Positions 33,577-42,605 of a DNA stretch of 64,000 nt are shown here, in pieces. Where the stretch lies: the NCBI RefSeq assembly GCF_002148795.1, contig NZ_MPOB01000012.1, positions 1 to 64,000 of the forward strand. Reading direction: 5' to 3'. The position numbers and the translations under genes are program-made. The notes beneath the pieces were generated by a model. The model saw only the letters and a list, made by a program, of their open reading frames with translations. It was not told the DNA's origin and made no database searches. Origin of the DNA: Oceanibaculum nanhaiense (GTDB lineage Bacteria > Pseudomonadota > Alphaproteobacteria > Oceanibaculales > Oceanibaculaceae). How positions within the stretch are numbered: position 1 is the stretch's first letter; the number at the start of each line of letters is the position of its first letter.

Positions 33577-33720
33577 CGCGGAGCGGGGATTGGCAACCGT
33601 TCGAACCGAGTTGTCACGAAACCAACACCGGCCCGACATGCGGGCTTAATCAACAACCTTCATGGTGCCCCCGGCACGCCATTCAGGCGCCGCCGATCCT
33701 TTTCAAGGCTGGAGGGCATC

Positions 33721-35403
33721 ATGCAGTTCCCCTTTCTCAGCCGACGGGCCGCGCTTGCGCTGGGCCTGTCGCTGACCACGACCCTATCCGTCGCCGCGCT
33801 GATGGCACCGGGCGCCGCGCGGGCCGATGACCGCCCCGTGGTGCGCGTCGCCGTGCAGCAGGTGGTGAATTCCGGCGCGCTGACGCCGCTTCGCGAGCAG
33901 TCCAATGTCGGCGCACGCGTCTTCCCGATGATCTTCTCTCCGCTGATCGATCTGGACCGCCAGGGCGATCTGGCGCCGGTGCCGGGCCTCGCCGAATCCT
34001 GGAAGCGCATTGACGACAAGACGGTCGAGCTGAAGCTGCGCCAGGGTGCCACCTTCCATAATGGCGACGAGGTGACGGCCGAGGATGTGGCCTTCAGCTT
34101 CGGCAAGGAACGCATGTTCGGCGACAAGCCGCCGCGCCGCGCTGGCCAGGACGACAAGACCATCAAGTCGGACGACAGCAAGACGCTGTTCACCACCACC
34201 AACACCCAGGCCGGCCCGGAGCTGCCGCCGGAGGTGCCGGCCATCGCGCGCCGCCTTTGGCCGTCGCTGGAGCGGGTAGAGGTGGTGGACAAGTACACCG
34301 TGCGCTTCGTGAACGCGGTGCCCGACGTCACCATGGAAGGCCGCCTCGCCCGCATGGGCTCGCAGATCATCTCCAAGCGCGCCTTCCTCGAGGCCAAGGA
34401 CTGGATGAGCTGGGCGCGCAACCCGATCAGCGCCGGCCCGTTCAAGATCAAGGAGTTCCGCCCGGACAACGTGCTGGTGCTGGAGGCGCATGATTCCTAT
34501 TTCAACGGCAAGCCGACTGTTAAGGAAATCCGCTACGTCGTGGTGCCGGAAGTGCCGGGCCGGGTAAACGGCCTGCTGTCCGGCGAGTATGATTTTGCCA
34601 GCGACATCCCGCCGGACCAGATCGCCACCATCGAGGCGAACGACAAGTTCGAGGTGGTCGGCGGCCCGGTGCTGAACCACCGGCTGATCGTGTTCGACAA
34701 GAACCATCCGCAGCTTGCCGATGCGCGCATCCGCCAGGCGCTGACCCACGCCATGGACCGCCAGGCCATCGTCGATGCGCTGTGGGGCGGCCGCACCAGC
34801 GTGCCGGCCGGCCTGCAGTGGGAATATTACGCCGACATGTTCCACGCCGACTGGAAGGTGCCGGAATATAATCCCGAACTGGCGAAGAAGCTGGTGAAGG
34901 AGAGCGGCTACAAGGGCGAGCCGATCCCGTTCCGCGTCACCAACAACTACTACACCAACCAGGTTCAGACGGCGCAGATCCTGACCGAGATGTGGCGTTC
35001 CGTGGGTCTCAATGTCGAGATCCAGATGAAGGAAAACTGGCAGCAGATCTTCGACCGCAATGATCCGCGCGCAATCCGCGACTGGTCGAACTCCGCCCCG
35101 TTCAGCGATCCGGTCAGCTCCATCGTCAACCAGCATGGCCCGAACGGCCAGCAGCAGCAGGTCGGCGAGTGGAGCAACGAGGAGTTCAACAAGCTCTCGG
35201 GCGTGCTGGAAACCTCGACCAACCATGAGGAGCGCCGCAAGGCCTTCCGCCGCATGCTGGAGATCGCCGAGCGCGAGGACCCGGCCTACACCGTCCTGCA
35301 CCGCAATGTCGTGTTCTACGGCAAGCGCAAGGACATCGAATGGAAGTGGTCGCCGACCTTCGCGATGGACTTCCGGGCGGACAATATCCGCTACAAGAAG
35401 TAA
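33721..35403 (+). CDS. Peptide-type ABC transporter substrate-binding protein (family 5, DppA/OppA-like)
   Basis: A 560-residue binding protein. It has an N-terminal signal with SRRAALALG, possibly Tat-dependent, ending near ARADDR (residue 37). Family-5 landmarks are [66 protein letters not shown] and [21 protein letters not shown]. Members carry peptides, nickel, oligosaccharides or phosphonate-like compounds. The downstream phosphonate monoester hydrolase-like enzyme hints at a non-peptide ligand. A GGAGG site precedes ATG 33721. The ATPase gene starts 5 nt after the stop. Confidence 0.92.
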   Translation: MQFPFLSRRAALALGLSLTTTLSVAALMAPGAARADDRPVVRVAVQQVVNSGALTPLREQSNVGARVFPMIFSPLIDLDRQGDLAPVPGLAESWKRIDDKTVELKLRQGATFHNGDEVTAEDVAFSFGKERMFGDKPPRRAGQDDKTIKSDDSKTLFTTTNTQAGPELPPEVPAIARRLWPSLERVEVVDKYTVRFVNAVPDVTMEGRLARMGSQIISKRAFLEAKDWMSWARNPISAGPFKIKEFRPDNVLVLEAHDSYFNGKPTVKEIRYVVVPEVPGRVNGLLSGEYDFASDIPPDQIATIEANDKFEVVGGPVLNHRLIVFDKNHPQLADARIRQALTHAMDRQAIVDALWGGRTSVPAGLQWEYYADMFHADWKVPEYNPELAKKLVKESGYKGEPIPFRVTNNYYTNQVQTAQILTEMWRSVGLNVEIQMKENWQQIFDRNDPRAIRDWSNSAPFSDPVSSIVNQHGPNGQQQQVGEWSNEEFNKLSGVLETSTNHEERRKAFRRMLEIAEREDPAYTVLHRNVVFYGKRKDIEWKWSPTFAMDFRADNIRYKK

Positions 35404-35408
35404 GCGTC

Positions 35409-36476
35409 ATGAGTACGCTCGACTTCGTCGGGCCGAATGGCGGCGCGGCGGCGGTGCGGGGGATGACCCCGGCCGCCGTCGCGGCACGCCCGGCCGAAAC
35501 GACAACAGGCGGCGATCCGCTGGTGCGTATCGCTGGTCTTACCGTCGCCTTCGATGATGGCAAGCGTCATGTGCCGGTGCTGCACGGCATCGATCTGGAA
35601 GTGCGGCCAGGCGAAACCATCGGCATCGTCGGCGAATCCGGCTGCGGCAAGTCGGTGACCTGGCTGGCGGTGCTGCGGCTGCTGGGCAAGAAGGCCAGGA
35701 TCGGCGGCACGGTGTCGCTGGACGGTGCGCCGATCATCGATTTCTCCGACCGTTCGATGGCGCGCATCCGCGGCAAGCGCATCGCCATGATCTTCCAGGA
35801 CCCGGCTTCCTCGCTCAATCCGGTGCACCGCATCGGCCAGCAGCTGACCGAGGCACTGGCACTGCATCGCGGGCTGACCGGGCAGGCGGCGAAGGCGGAG
35901 GCGATCCGGCTGCTCGACCGGGTGCATATTCCGAATCCGGGCCAGCGGCTGAACGCCTATCCGCACGAACTGTCCGGCGGCATGAACCAGCGTGTGATGA
36001 TCGCGATGGCGCTGGCTGGCGAGCCTGACCTTTTGATCGCCGACGAGCCGACCACCGCGCTGGATGCCACCATCCAGGCGCAAATTCTCGACCTCCTACG
36101 CGAAATCCGCCGCGACAGCGGCATGGCGATGGCGTTGATCTCGCACGATCTGGGCGTCATCGCCGATATCTGCGAGCGCGTCATGGTGATGTATGCCGGC
36201 CGCGTCGTGGAATCGGCGCCGACGAAACAGCTCTTCGCCAATCCCAGCCATCCCTACACGCGGGGATTGCTGGCGGCGCTGCCCGATCTCGATGCGCCGC
36301 AGCGCCGGCTGGAGGCGATCCCCGGCACCGTGCCGGAACCCGGCAAGCTGCCCGGCGGCTGCAGCTTCCGCCCGCGTTGCGTCCATGCCGAGGAAAGCTG
36401 CGGCGCTGAAGTGCCGGGCCTCGGTTTCATCGAAAAGACCCACCAGGTCGCCTGCCTGAAGGTGGACAGCCTATGA
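35409..36476 (+). CDS. Peptide-type ABC transporter ATP-binding protein (DppD/OppD-like)
   Basis: A 355-residue ATPase with an unusual 35-residue Ala/Gly-rich N-terminal extension before the domain starts. Walker A is [10 protein letters not shown]-loop [16 protein letters not shown], signature [15 protein letters not shown], Walker [15 protein letters not shown]-terminal oligopeptide-transporter region with cysteines ([11 protein letters not shown]) likely binds an iron-sulfur cluster, as in other Opp/Dpp ATPases. It overlaps the next ATPase by 4 nt (ATGA). Confidence 0.93.
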   Translation: MSTLDFVGPNGGAAAVRGMTPAAVAARPAETTTGGDPLVRIAGLTVAFDDGKRHVPVLHGIDLEVRPGETIGIVGESGCGKSVTWLAVLRLLGKKARIGGTVSLDGAPIIDFSDRSMARIRGKRIAMIFQDPASSLNPVHRIGQQLTEALALHRGLTGQAAKAEAIRLLDRVHIPNPGQRLNAYPHELSGGMNQRVMIAMALAGEPDLLIADEPTTALDATIQAQILDLLREIRRDSGMAMALISHDLGVIADICERVMVMYAGRVVESAPTKQLFANPSHPYTRGLLAALPDLDAPQRRLEAIPGTVPEPGKLPGGCSFRPRCVHAEESCGAEVPGLGFIEKTHQVACLKVDSL

Positions 36477-37468
36477 GCGATCTTCTGACTGTCGAGAACC
36501 TGACCCGGCATTTTCCGGTGCGCGTGCCCGGCAAGGGGCTGGGTGGGATGTTCGGCCAGCCGGCCACGTTGAAGGCGGTCGATGGTGTCTCCTTCTCCGT
36601 GGAGTCGGGGCGCACGCTGGGCGTGGTCGGCGAATCGGGCTGCGGTAAATCGACCACGGCGAAGCTGGTGCTGGGGCTGTTGCCGCCAACGGCGGGGGCG
36701 GTGCGCTTCGAGGGCACGACAGTGCCGGCCCGGCGCAACGCGGATTGGCGGGCGCTGCGCCAGCGCATGCAGATGGTCTATCAGGACCCGCTGGGCGCGC
36801 TCGACCGCCGGTTGCCAGTGGTGGCGCAGGTGATGGAGCCGCTGACCGTGTTCAAGATCGGCACCCCGGCCGAACGCCGCGAGAAGGCGCGCGACCTGAT
36901 GGCCGCCGTCGGGCTGACGCCGCATCTGTTCGAGCGTTTCCCGCATGAATTGTCGGGCGGTCAGCGCCAGCGCGTGGTTCTGGCCCGGGCGCTGATCCTG
37001 GAGCCAAGCCTGCTGGTCTGCGACGAGCCGATCTCGGCGCTGGACGTCTCCATCCAGGCGCAGGTCATCAATTTGTTGCTTGATCTGCAGGAGCGTTTCA
37101 ACGTCGCCTTCCTGTTCATCAGCCACGATCTGAAGGTGGTGCGCCAGGTCAGCCACGAGGTGGCGGTCATGTATCTGGGCCGCATCGTCGAGCAGGGCGA
37201 TCCCGAGGTGCTGTTCCAGGAACCGGCACATCCCTATACCCAGGCACTGGTTTCGGCGATCCCGTCGCCGTGGCGGCGCGAAGGCTATCAGCGCATCGTG
37301 CTGGAAGGCGATCCGCCGAACCCGGTGAACGTGCCGTCCGGCTGCGCCTTTCATCCGCGCTGCCCGCACGCCACCTCCGCCTGCCGGTCGGTGACGCCGC
37401 GTCTGGCCGATATCGGCGGCGGGCGCAAGGCGGCCTGCCATCTGCTTTCCCCCATCGGCACGGCATAA
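36473..37468 (+). CDS. Peptide-type ABC transporter ATP-binding protein (DppF/OppF-like)
   Basis: A 331-residue ATPase partner. Walker A is [11 protein letters not shown]-loop MVYQDPLGALDRR, signature LSGGQRQRVVLARAL, Walker B LLVCDEPISALDVS. The C-terminal cysteine motif (SGCAFHPRCPHATSAC) matches the fourth cysteine set of Opp/Dpp ATPases. With the DppD-like subunit it forms a heterodimer driving import. ATGA overlap with the previous gene. Confidence 0.93.
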   Translation: MSDLLTVENLTRHFPVRVPGKGLGGMFGQPATLKAVDGVSFSVESGRTLGVVGESGCGKSTTAKLVLGLLPPTAGAVRFEGTTVPARRNADWRALRQRMQMVYQDPLGALDRRLPVVAQVMEPLTVFKIGTPAERREKARDLMAAVGLTPHLFERFPHELSGGQRQRVVLARALILEPSLLVCDEPISALDVSIQAQVINLLLDLQERFNVAFLFISHDLKVVRQVSHEVAVMYLGRIVEQGDPEVLFQEPAHPYTQALVSAIPSPWRREGYQRIVLEGDPPNPVNVPSGCAFHPRCPHATSACRSVTPRLADIGGGRKAACHLLSPIGTA

Positions 37469-37479
37469 GGAGACGGTCC

Positions 37480-38418
37480 ATGCTGCGCTATCTCGCTTCG
37501 CGCGGGGCGCGGGCCCTGATCACCATCTTTCTGGTGCTCAGCTTCGCCTTCATTATCCTGCGCCTGTCCGGCGATCCCGCCCTGCTGATCCTGTCGCCCG
37601 ATGCGCCGCCCGAGGCGCTGGAGGCGTTCCGCCAGGGCTGGGGGCTGGATGCACCCTTATGGAAACAATATCTGGGATATTTCGTGAATATTCTGGAGGG
37701 CAATCTCGGCCAGTCGATGCGCGACGGCCGCCCGGCTATTGATCTGGTGCTGGAACGCATCCCGGCGACGCTGGCGATCACCCTGCCGGCCTTCGCGCTG
37801 AAGCTGCTGATCGGCATCCCGGCCGGCATCTTCGCGGCGCTGAACCGCAACTCGCTGACAGACCGGCTGGTGATGAGCCTGTCGGTTGCCGGCTACACCG
37901 TGCCCAGCTTCGTACTGGGGCTGGTGCTGGTGCTGATCTTCGCGGTCAATCTCGGTTGGCTGCCCAGTGGCGGCTTTACCAGCCCGATGCACGCCATCCT
38001 GCCGGCGGTGACGCTGGGCATGGGCGGGGCGGCGGTGCTGGCGCGCTTCACCCGCTCGGCGATGCTGGAGGTGCTGGGCCAGCCCTATATCCGTACAGCC
38101 TCCGCCAAGGGGCTGGTGTGGCGGCTGGTGGTTACCGGCCATGCGCTGCCGAACGCGGCGATCCCGACCGTCACCATCGTCGGCTTCATGGTCGGCAGCC
38201 TGATCGCCGGCGCGGTGGTGGTGGAGAGCGTGTTCTCCTGGCCCGGCGTGGGGCGGCTGCTGGTCTCCGCCGTTGCCAACCGCGACCTGGCCGTGGTGCA
38301 GGCCATCCTGCTGCTGGTCGCGGCCTGCATGGTAACCTCCAACCTGGTCGTCGATGCGCTGTATGGCTGGATCGATCCACGCCTGCGCAGCGGCCGCACC
38401 GTGAAGGCGGGGGGCTGA
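37480..38418 (+). CDS. Peptide-type ABC transporter permease (DppB/OppB-like)
   Basis: A 312-residue permease with six helices. DppB landmarks are LGLDxPL-like WGLDAPLWKQYLGYFVNILEGNLGQSM near residues 50-75, and the EAA-like loop RTASAKGLVWRLVVTGHALPNAAIPTVT. AAGGAG lies 6 nt before the ATG at 37480. It heterodimerises with the next permease. The order in this operon (binding protein, two ATPases, then permeases) differs from the usual one with permeases first. Confidence 0.92.
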   Translation: MLRYLASRGARALITIFLVLSFAFIILRLSGDPALLILSPDAPPEALEAFRQGWGLDAPLWKQYLGYFVNILEGNLGQSMRDGRPAIDLVLERIPATLAITLPAFALKLLIGIPAGIFAALNRNSLTDRLVMSLSVAGYTVPSFVLGLVLVLIFAVNLGWLPSGGFTSPMHAILPAVTLGMGGAAVLARFTRSAMLEVLGQPYIRTASAKGLVWRLVVTGHALPNAAIPTVTIVGFMVGSLIAGAVVVESVFSWPGVGRLLVSAVANRDLAVVQAILLLVAACMVTSNLVVDALYGWIDPRLRSGRTVKAGG

Positions 38419-38420
38419 TC

Positions 38421-39317
38421 ATGGCCAGCATTGAAACCACGTCACCCGCCGCCGAAGCAGCTCCGGCCGAACGCGGCAAGCTGTCCCGCTTTCTGGAGGC
38501 CTACCCGCCGCTGGTCCTGTTCGGCGGCGCCTGGATCGTCGCCATGCTGGTGGTGGCACTGCTGGCGGATTTGCTGACTCCCTATGTGTTCAGCGCGCTT
38601 GACCTGAAGGCGCGGCTCGCGCCGCCGGTGTTCATGGGCGGCACCTGGGCGCATCCGCTGGGCACCGACGAGCTGGGCCGCGACGTGCTGTCCCGTCTGA
38701 TCATATCGATCCGCATCAGTCTGCTGATCGCCTTCGCCAGTACCATCCTGTCCGCCACCATCGGCGTGCTGCTGGGCTTCATCGCGGCGCATTTCCGCGG
38801 CTGGGTCGAGCAGGTTGTGCTGACGCTGATCGACTTCCAGGCCTCGATGCCGTTCATGATCATCGCGCTGGCGGTGCTGGCCTTCTTCGGCAACACGCTG
38901 ACGCTGTTCATCTGCCTGATGGGCTTCTATGGCTGGGAGCGCGCGGCCCGCATCGCCCGTGGCCTGACCATCGCCGCCAACGAGCAGGGCTATGCCGCCG
39001 CCGTGCGCGACATCGGCGCGTCGCCCTTGCGCGTCTATGGGCTGCATGTGCTGCCGAACATCGCCAGCACGCTGATCGTCAGCGTCACGCTGACCTTCCC
39101 GGAGGTGATCCTGCTGGAATCCGGCCTGTCCTTCCTGGGGCTCGGCGTGCAGCCGCCGATGACCAGCCTGGGTAATATGGTGGGCTATGGCCGGGAATAT
39201 CTGCAATCCGCCCCCTGGATTCTGCTTGCCCCCAGTGCTGTGATCGTTCTGACGACCTTCTCCATCAGTATGGTCGGCGACTGGCTGCGCGACCGGCTTG
39301 ATCCCACCCTGCGTTAA
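38421..39317 (+). CDS. Peptide-type ABC transporter permease (DppC/OppC-like)
   Basis: A 298-residue permease. The N-terminal soluble stretch precedes helix 1 (about 32-52). The HPLGTDELGRDVLSRLI motif is the DppC signature, and the EAA loop reads YAAAVRDIGASPLRVYGLHVLPNIA. FPEVILLESGLSFLGLGVQPPMTSLG near the C terminus is also diagnostic. It starts 2 nt after the DppB stop and is followed 13 nt later by the hydrolase gene. Confidence 0.92.
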   Translation: MASIETTSPAAEAAPAERGKLSRFLEAYPPLVLFGGAWIVAMLVVALLADLLTPYVFSALDLKARLAPPVFMGGTWAHPLGTDELGRDVLSRLIISIRISLLIAFASTILSATIGVLLGFIAAHFRGWVEQVVLTLIDFQASMPFMIIALAVLAFFGNTLTLFICLMGFYGWERAARIARGLTIAANEQGYAAAVRDIGASPLRVYGLHVLPNIASTLIVSVTLTFPEVILLESGLSFLGLGVQPPMTSLGNMVGYGREYLQSAPWILLAPSAVIVLTTFSISMVGDWLRDRLDPTLR

Positions 39318-39330
39318 ATCCGAGGATAAA

Positions 39331-40872
39331 ATGAGCAAGCGCAAGAATGTGCTGTTGATCGTGGTGGACCAGTGGCGCGGCGACACGCTGCCGATGCTGG
39401 GCCATCCGGTGGTGAAGACCCCGAACATCGCTTCCCTGGCGGCGGAGGGCGTCACCTTCGCCCGGCACTATACCCAGGCGGTGCCCTGCGGCCCGGCGCG
39501 GGCCAGCCTGCTGACCGGCCTGTACATGATGAACCACCGGGCGGTGCAGAACACCATCCCGCTGGATGCGCGCCACAGCAATGTCGCCAAGGAGGCGCGC
39601 AAGAAGGGCTATGACCCGGCTATCGTCGGCTACACCACCACAACGCCCGACCCGCGCGAGGTGGCGGCGGAAGACCCGCGCTTCAAGGTGCTGGGCGATC
39701 TGATGGATGGCTGGCGGCCGGTCGGCTCCTGGGGGCTGAAGATGGAGGCCTATTTCTCCTGGGTGGCGGCGAACGGCTATAAGCTGCCGGACAATCCCTG
39801 GGATATCTGGCTGCCGCAGGATCTGGCGCCGGGCGAGATCGGGGCGACCCGCAAGCCGAGCCGCATTCCGGCGGAGCTGTCGGACACGGTGTGGTTTACC
39901 GACCGCGGCCTCGATTATATCCGGGGCGCCAACAACAAGCCCTGGTTCCTGCATCTGGGCTATTGGCGGCCGCATCCGCCCTTCGCGGCACCCGCACCCT
40001 ATCACGACATGTTCGACCCCGCCGACTGCCCGCCACCGCTGCGCGCCGCCAGTGCCGAGGAGGAGGCGAAGCAGCACCCGATGCTGCGCTTCTATCTGGA
40101 CTCGGTGAAGCGCAAGAGCTTCTTCGAGAATGGCGAGGGGCTGGGCGCCGACATGGACGAGGGCGAGGTGCGCCAGATGCGCGCCAGCTATTACGGGCTG
40201 ATGGAGGAGATCGACGTCCATCTCGGCCGCGTGTTCCAGCATCTGAAGGACAGCGGCCAGTGGGATGACACGCTGATCATCCTGACCTGCGACCATGGCG
40301 AGCAGCTGGGCGACCATCACCTGCTGGGCAAGCTCGGCTATTTCGACCAGAGCTTCCACATCCCGATGATCGTGCGCGACCCCGATGCCAGCGCCAATGG
40401 CACGCGCGGCCAGATCGTGCGCCAATTCACCGAATCGGTCGATCTGATGCCGACCGTGCTGGAATGGATCGGCCAGGAGTGTCCGCGCGCCTGCGATGGC
40501 CATTCCCTGCTGCCCTTCCTGCGCGATGGCGGGGCGCCGGATAATTGGCGGCGTGAGGTGCATTATGAGTTCGATTTCCGCAATGTGTTCTATTCCAAGC
40601 CGGAGGAACCGCTGGGCCTGACCATGGACCAGTGCGCGCTGGCCGTGGTGCAGGACGAGAGCTGGAAATACGTGCATTTCGCGGCGCTGCCGCCGCTGCT
40701 GTTCGACCTGAAAAACGATCCCGGACAGTTCCACAATCTGGCCGAGGATCCGGCGCATGCGGTAACCGTGCGGGATTATGCCCAGCGCATGCTGAACTGG
40801 CGGTTGACCCATGCGGAACGCACGCTGACCGGCTATGCGGCGACACCGGAAGGGCTGATGCTGCGGCTGTAG
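39331..40872 (+). CDS. Phosphonate monoester hydrolase-like sulfatase-family enzyme
   Basis: A 513-residue alkaline-phosphatase-superfamily hydrolase without signal peptide. The formylglycine precursor is C53 in CGPARASLLTG. Together with the following MNHRAVQNTIPLDARHSN block it strongly recalls rhizobial and Burkholderia phosphonate monoester hydrolases, which cleave phosphonate mono- and phosphodiesters and sulfate monoesters. Metal ligands are D13-Q14 and the LTCDHGEQLGDHH motif. It ends the peptide-type ABC operon, 13 nt after the last permease, so it likely processes the imported compound in the cytoplasm. Maturation would need a formylglycine-generating enzyme elsewhere. Confidence 0.85.
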   Translation: MSKRKNVLLIVVDQWRGDTLPMLGHPVVKTPNIASLAAEGVTFARHYTQAVPCGPARASLLTGLYMMNHRAVQNTIPLDARHSNVAKEARKKGYDPAIVGYTTTTPDPREVAAEDPRFKVLGDLMDGWRPVGSWGLKMEAYFSWVAANGYKLPDNPWDIWLPQDLAPGEIGATRKPSRIPAELSDTVWFTDRGLDYIRGANNKPWFLHLGYWRPHPPFAAPAPYHDMFDPADCPPPLRAASAEEEAKQHPMLRFYLDSVKRKSFFENGEGLGADMDEGEVRQMRASYYGLMEEIDVHLGRVFQHLKDSGQWDDTLIILTCDHGEQLGDHHLLGKLGYFDQSFHIPMIVRDPDASANGTRGQIVRQFTESVDLMPTVLEWIGQECPRACDGHSLLPFLRDGGAPDNWRREVHYEFDFRNVFYSKPEEPLGLTMDQCALAVVQDESWKYVHFAALPPLLFDLKNDPGQFHNLAEDPAHAVTVRDYAQRMLNWRLTHAERTLTGYAATPEGLMLRL

Positions 40873-40919
40873 GCATCTCCCGCTCTGGTCGATAGCGACA
40901 AGTCCGCTATAACAAGGGC

Positions 40920-42605
40920 ATGAGCGGGACGCCGAAGCAGGAGCATCTGGATCATCTCACCGGGGCGGAGGGGGCCGGCGCACGCCTGGCCGCCCGGATG
41001 GAGGTGCTGGCGGCGCTGCTGTGGATTCCCGCGGCGGCGCTGCTGGCAATCGCGATTGACGGCCTGATTTTCAGCGTCGAAATGGCGGATGATCTGCCGT
41101 TCTATCTGGCCGGCTTTCTGGCGATCGCCTTGCTGCGCAGCCTGCTGACGCTGCAGGCCGGGCGGCTGGCGACAAGATCGGCACTGGCGGTGCAAGGCCG
41201 GCTGCGTGGGGCACTGGCTGCCGCCCTGGCCCGGCAATCGCCATTCGATTCCGGACGCGTGGCCGCCGGGCAGGCTGCCGCGACCCTGACTGATCATGTT
41301 GGCGCGCTGGGGCCCTGGCTGACCCGCTACCAGCCGGCGCGGCTGAAGGTGGCGCTGGTGCCGGCCGCCATCGCGCTGGCGGTGCTGCCGGTCTCCTGGG
41401 CCGCATCCCTGGCGCTGCTGCTGGCGGGGCCGCTGATCCCGATCTTTATGGCGCTGATCGGTCGACGTGCGCGGATTGCCAGCGAGCGGCAGTTTGCCGA
41501 GTTGAACTCGATGAATGCCTATCTGCTGGACCGGCTGCAGGGGGTGACGACGATCCGCCTGCTAGGGGCGGGCGGGCAGGCGCTTGCCCGGCTGGAACAG
41601 GCGGCGGAGGCGCTGCGCATCGGCACCATGCGGGTGCTGCGGCTGGCCTTCCTGTCCTCGGCGGTGCTGGAGCTGTTCGCCGCAATTGGTGTGGCGCTGG
41701 TGGCGGTCTATGTCGGATTCAGCCTTTTGGGCTATCTGCGGTTCGGTGCTTATGACGCGCCGCTGACACTAGCCGAGGGTCTGTTCATCCTGCTGCTGGC
41801 GCCGGATTTCTTCCTGCCGATGCGGGATTTCGCGGCCAGCTATCACGACCGCGCTGCCGCCGAGGCCGCTGGCGAGACGGTAACCGGTATTCTGGAGTCC
41901 GGACGTCCTGCCTTGCTGGGCACCGGTGCCGCGTCGGCACCGCTGGACGGTCCGGCCAATATCCGGATTTCCGGGCTGCGGGCGGGGTATGGCGATGCTG
42001 CCGTGCTGGAGGGGATGGAGCTGGAGATAGCGCCCGGCGAACGGGTGGCGCTGGTCGGCCCCAGCGGGTCGGGAAAATCGACCCTGCTGGCGCTGATCGC
42101 CGGATTGCTGCGCGCCGATGCCGGCACGGTCCAGGTGGCCGGGCAGGCATTGACCGATGCCACCGCCGATGGCTGGCGGGCCAGGCTGGCCTGGGTCGGG
42201 CAGCGGCCCTATTTCCTGCATGGCAGCCTGCGCCGCAACCTGACTCTGGACCGGCCCGGACGAACCCGTACCGATATCGAGGACGCACTGCGTCTTGCCT
42301 CGGCCGAGGCTGTTGTAGCGCGCTTGCCGCAGGGCGATGCCACCCTGCTGGGCGAGGCCGGGCAGGGTGTATCCGGCGGCGAGGGGCAGCGGCTGGCGGT
42401 GGCGCGCGCCGCGCTGCGCGGGGCGGAGATCATCCTGGCTGACGAGCCGACCGCGCATCTGGATGGGGAAACGGCGGCGGCTGTCGCGGACGGGCTGTTC
42501 CGGCTGAGTGCCGGCCGCATGCTGATTCTCGCCACCCATGACGAGGCGCTGGCGGCGCGTTGCGACCGGATCGTAAGGCTGCCGCAAGGATGGCGAATGG
42601 CATGA
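40920..42605 (+). CDS. cydD: Cysteine/glutathione exporter subunit CydD (ABC half-transporter)
   Basis: A 561-residue ABC half-transporter. Six helices span about residues 25-320; the ATPase has Walker A GPSGSGKST, an altered signature VSGGEGQRLAVARAAL and Walker B EIILADEPTAHLD. With CydC it exports cysteine and glutathione to the periplasm, needed for assembly of the bd oxidase encoded downstream. The stop overlaps the cydC start as ATGA. A TATAAC box lies just upstream, at about 40904-40910. Confidence 0.92.
   Translation: MSGTPKQEHLDHLTGAEGAGARLAARMEVLAALLWIPAAALLAIAIDGLIFSVEMADDLPFYLAGFLAIALLRSLLTLQAGRLATRSALAVQGRLRGALAAALARQSPFDSGRVAAGQAAATLTDHVGALGPWLTRYQPARLKVALVPAAIALAVLPVSWAASLALLLAGPLIPIFMALIGRRARIASERQFAELNSMNAYLLDRLQGVTTIRLLGAGGQALARLEQAAEALRIGTMRVLRLAFLSSAVLELFAAIGVALVAVYVGFSLLGYLRFGAYDAPLTLAEGLFILLLAPDFFLPMRDFAASYHDRAAAEAAGETVTGILESGRPALLGTGAASAPLDGPANIRISGLRAGYGDAAVLEGMELEIAPGERVALVGPSGSGKSTLLALIAGLLRADAGTVQVAGQALTDATADGWRARLAWVGQRPYFLHGSLRRNLTLDRPGRTRTDIEDALRLASAEAVVARLPQGDATLLGEAGQGVSGGEGQRLAVARAALRGAEIILADEPTAHLDGETAAAVADGLFRLSAGRMLILATHDEALAARCDRIVRLPQGWRMA

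Noticed and set aside
33599-33606. GTTCGAAC palindrome upstream of the peptide-type binding-protein gene
   Set aside because: Only 8 bp and common by chance; no second copy or flanking symmetry.
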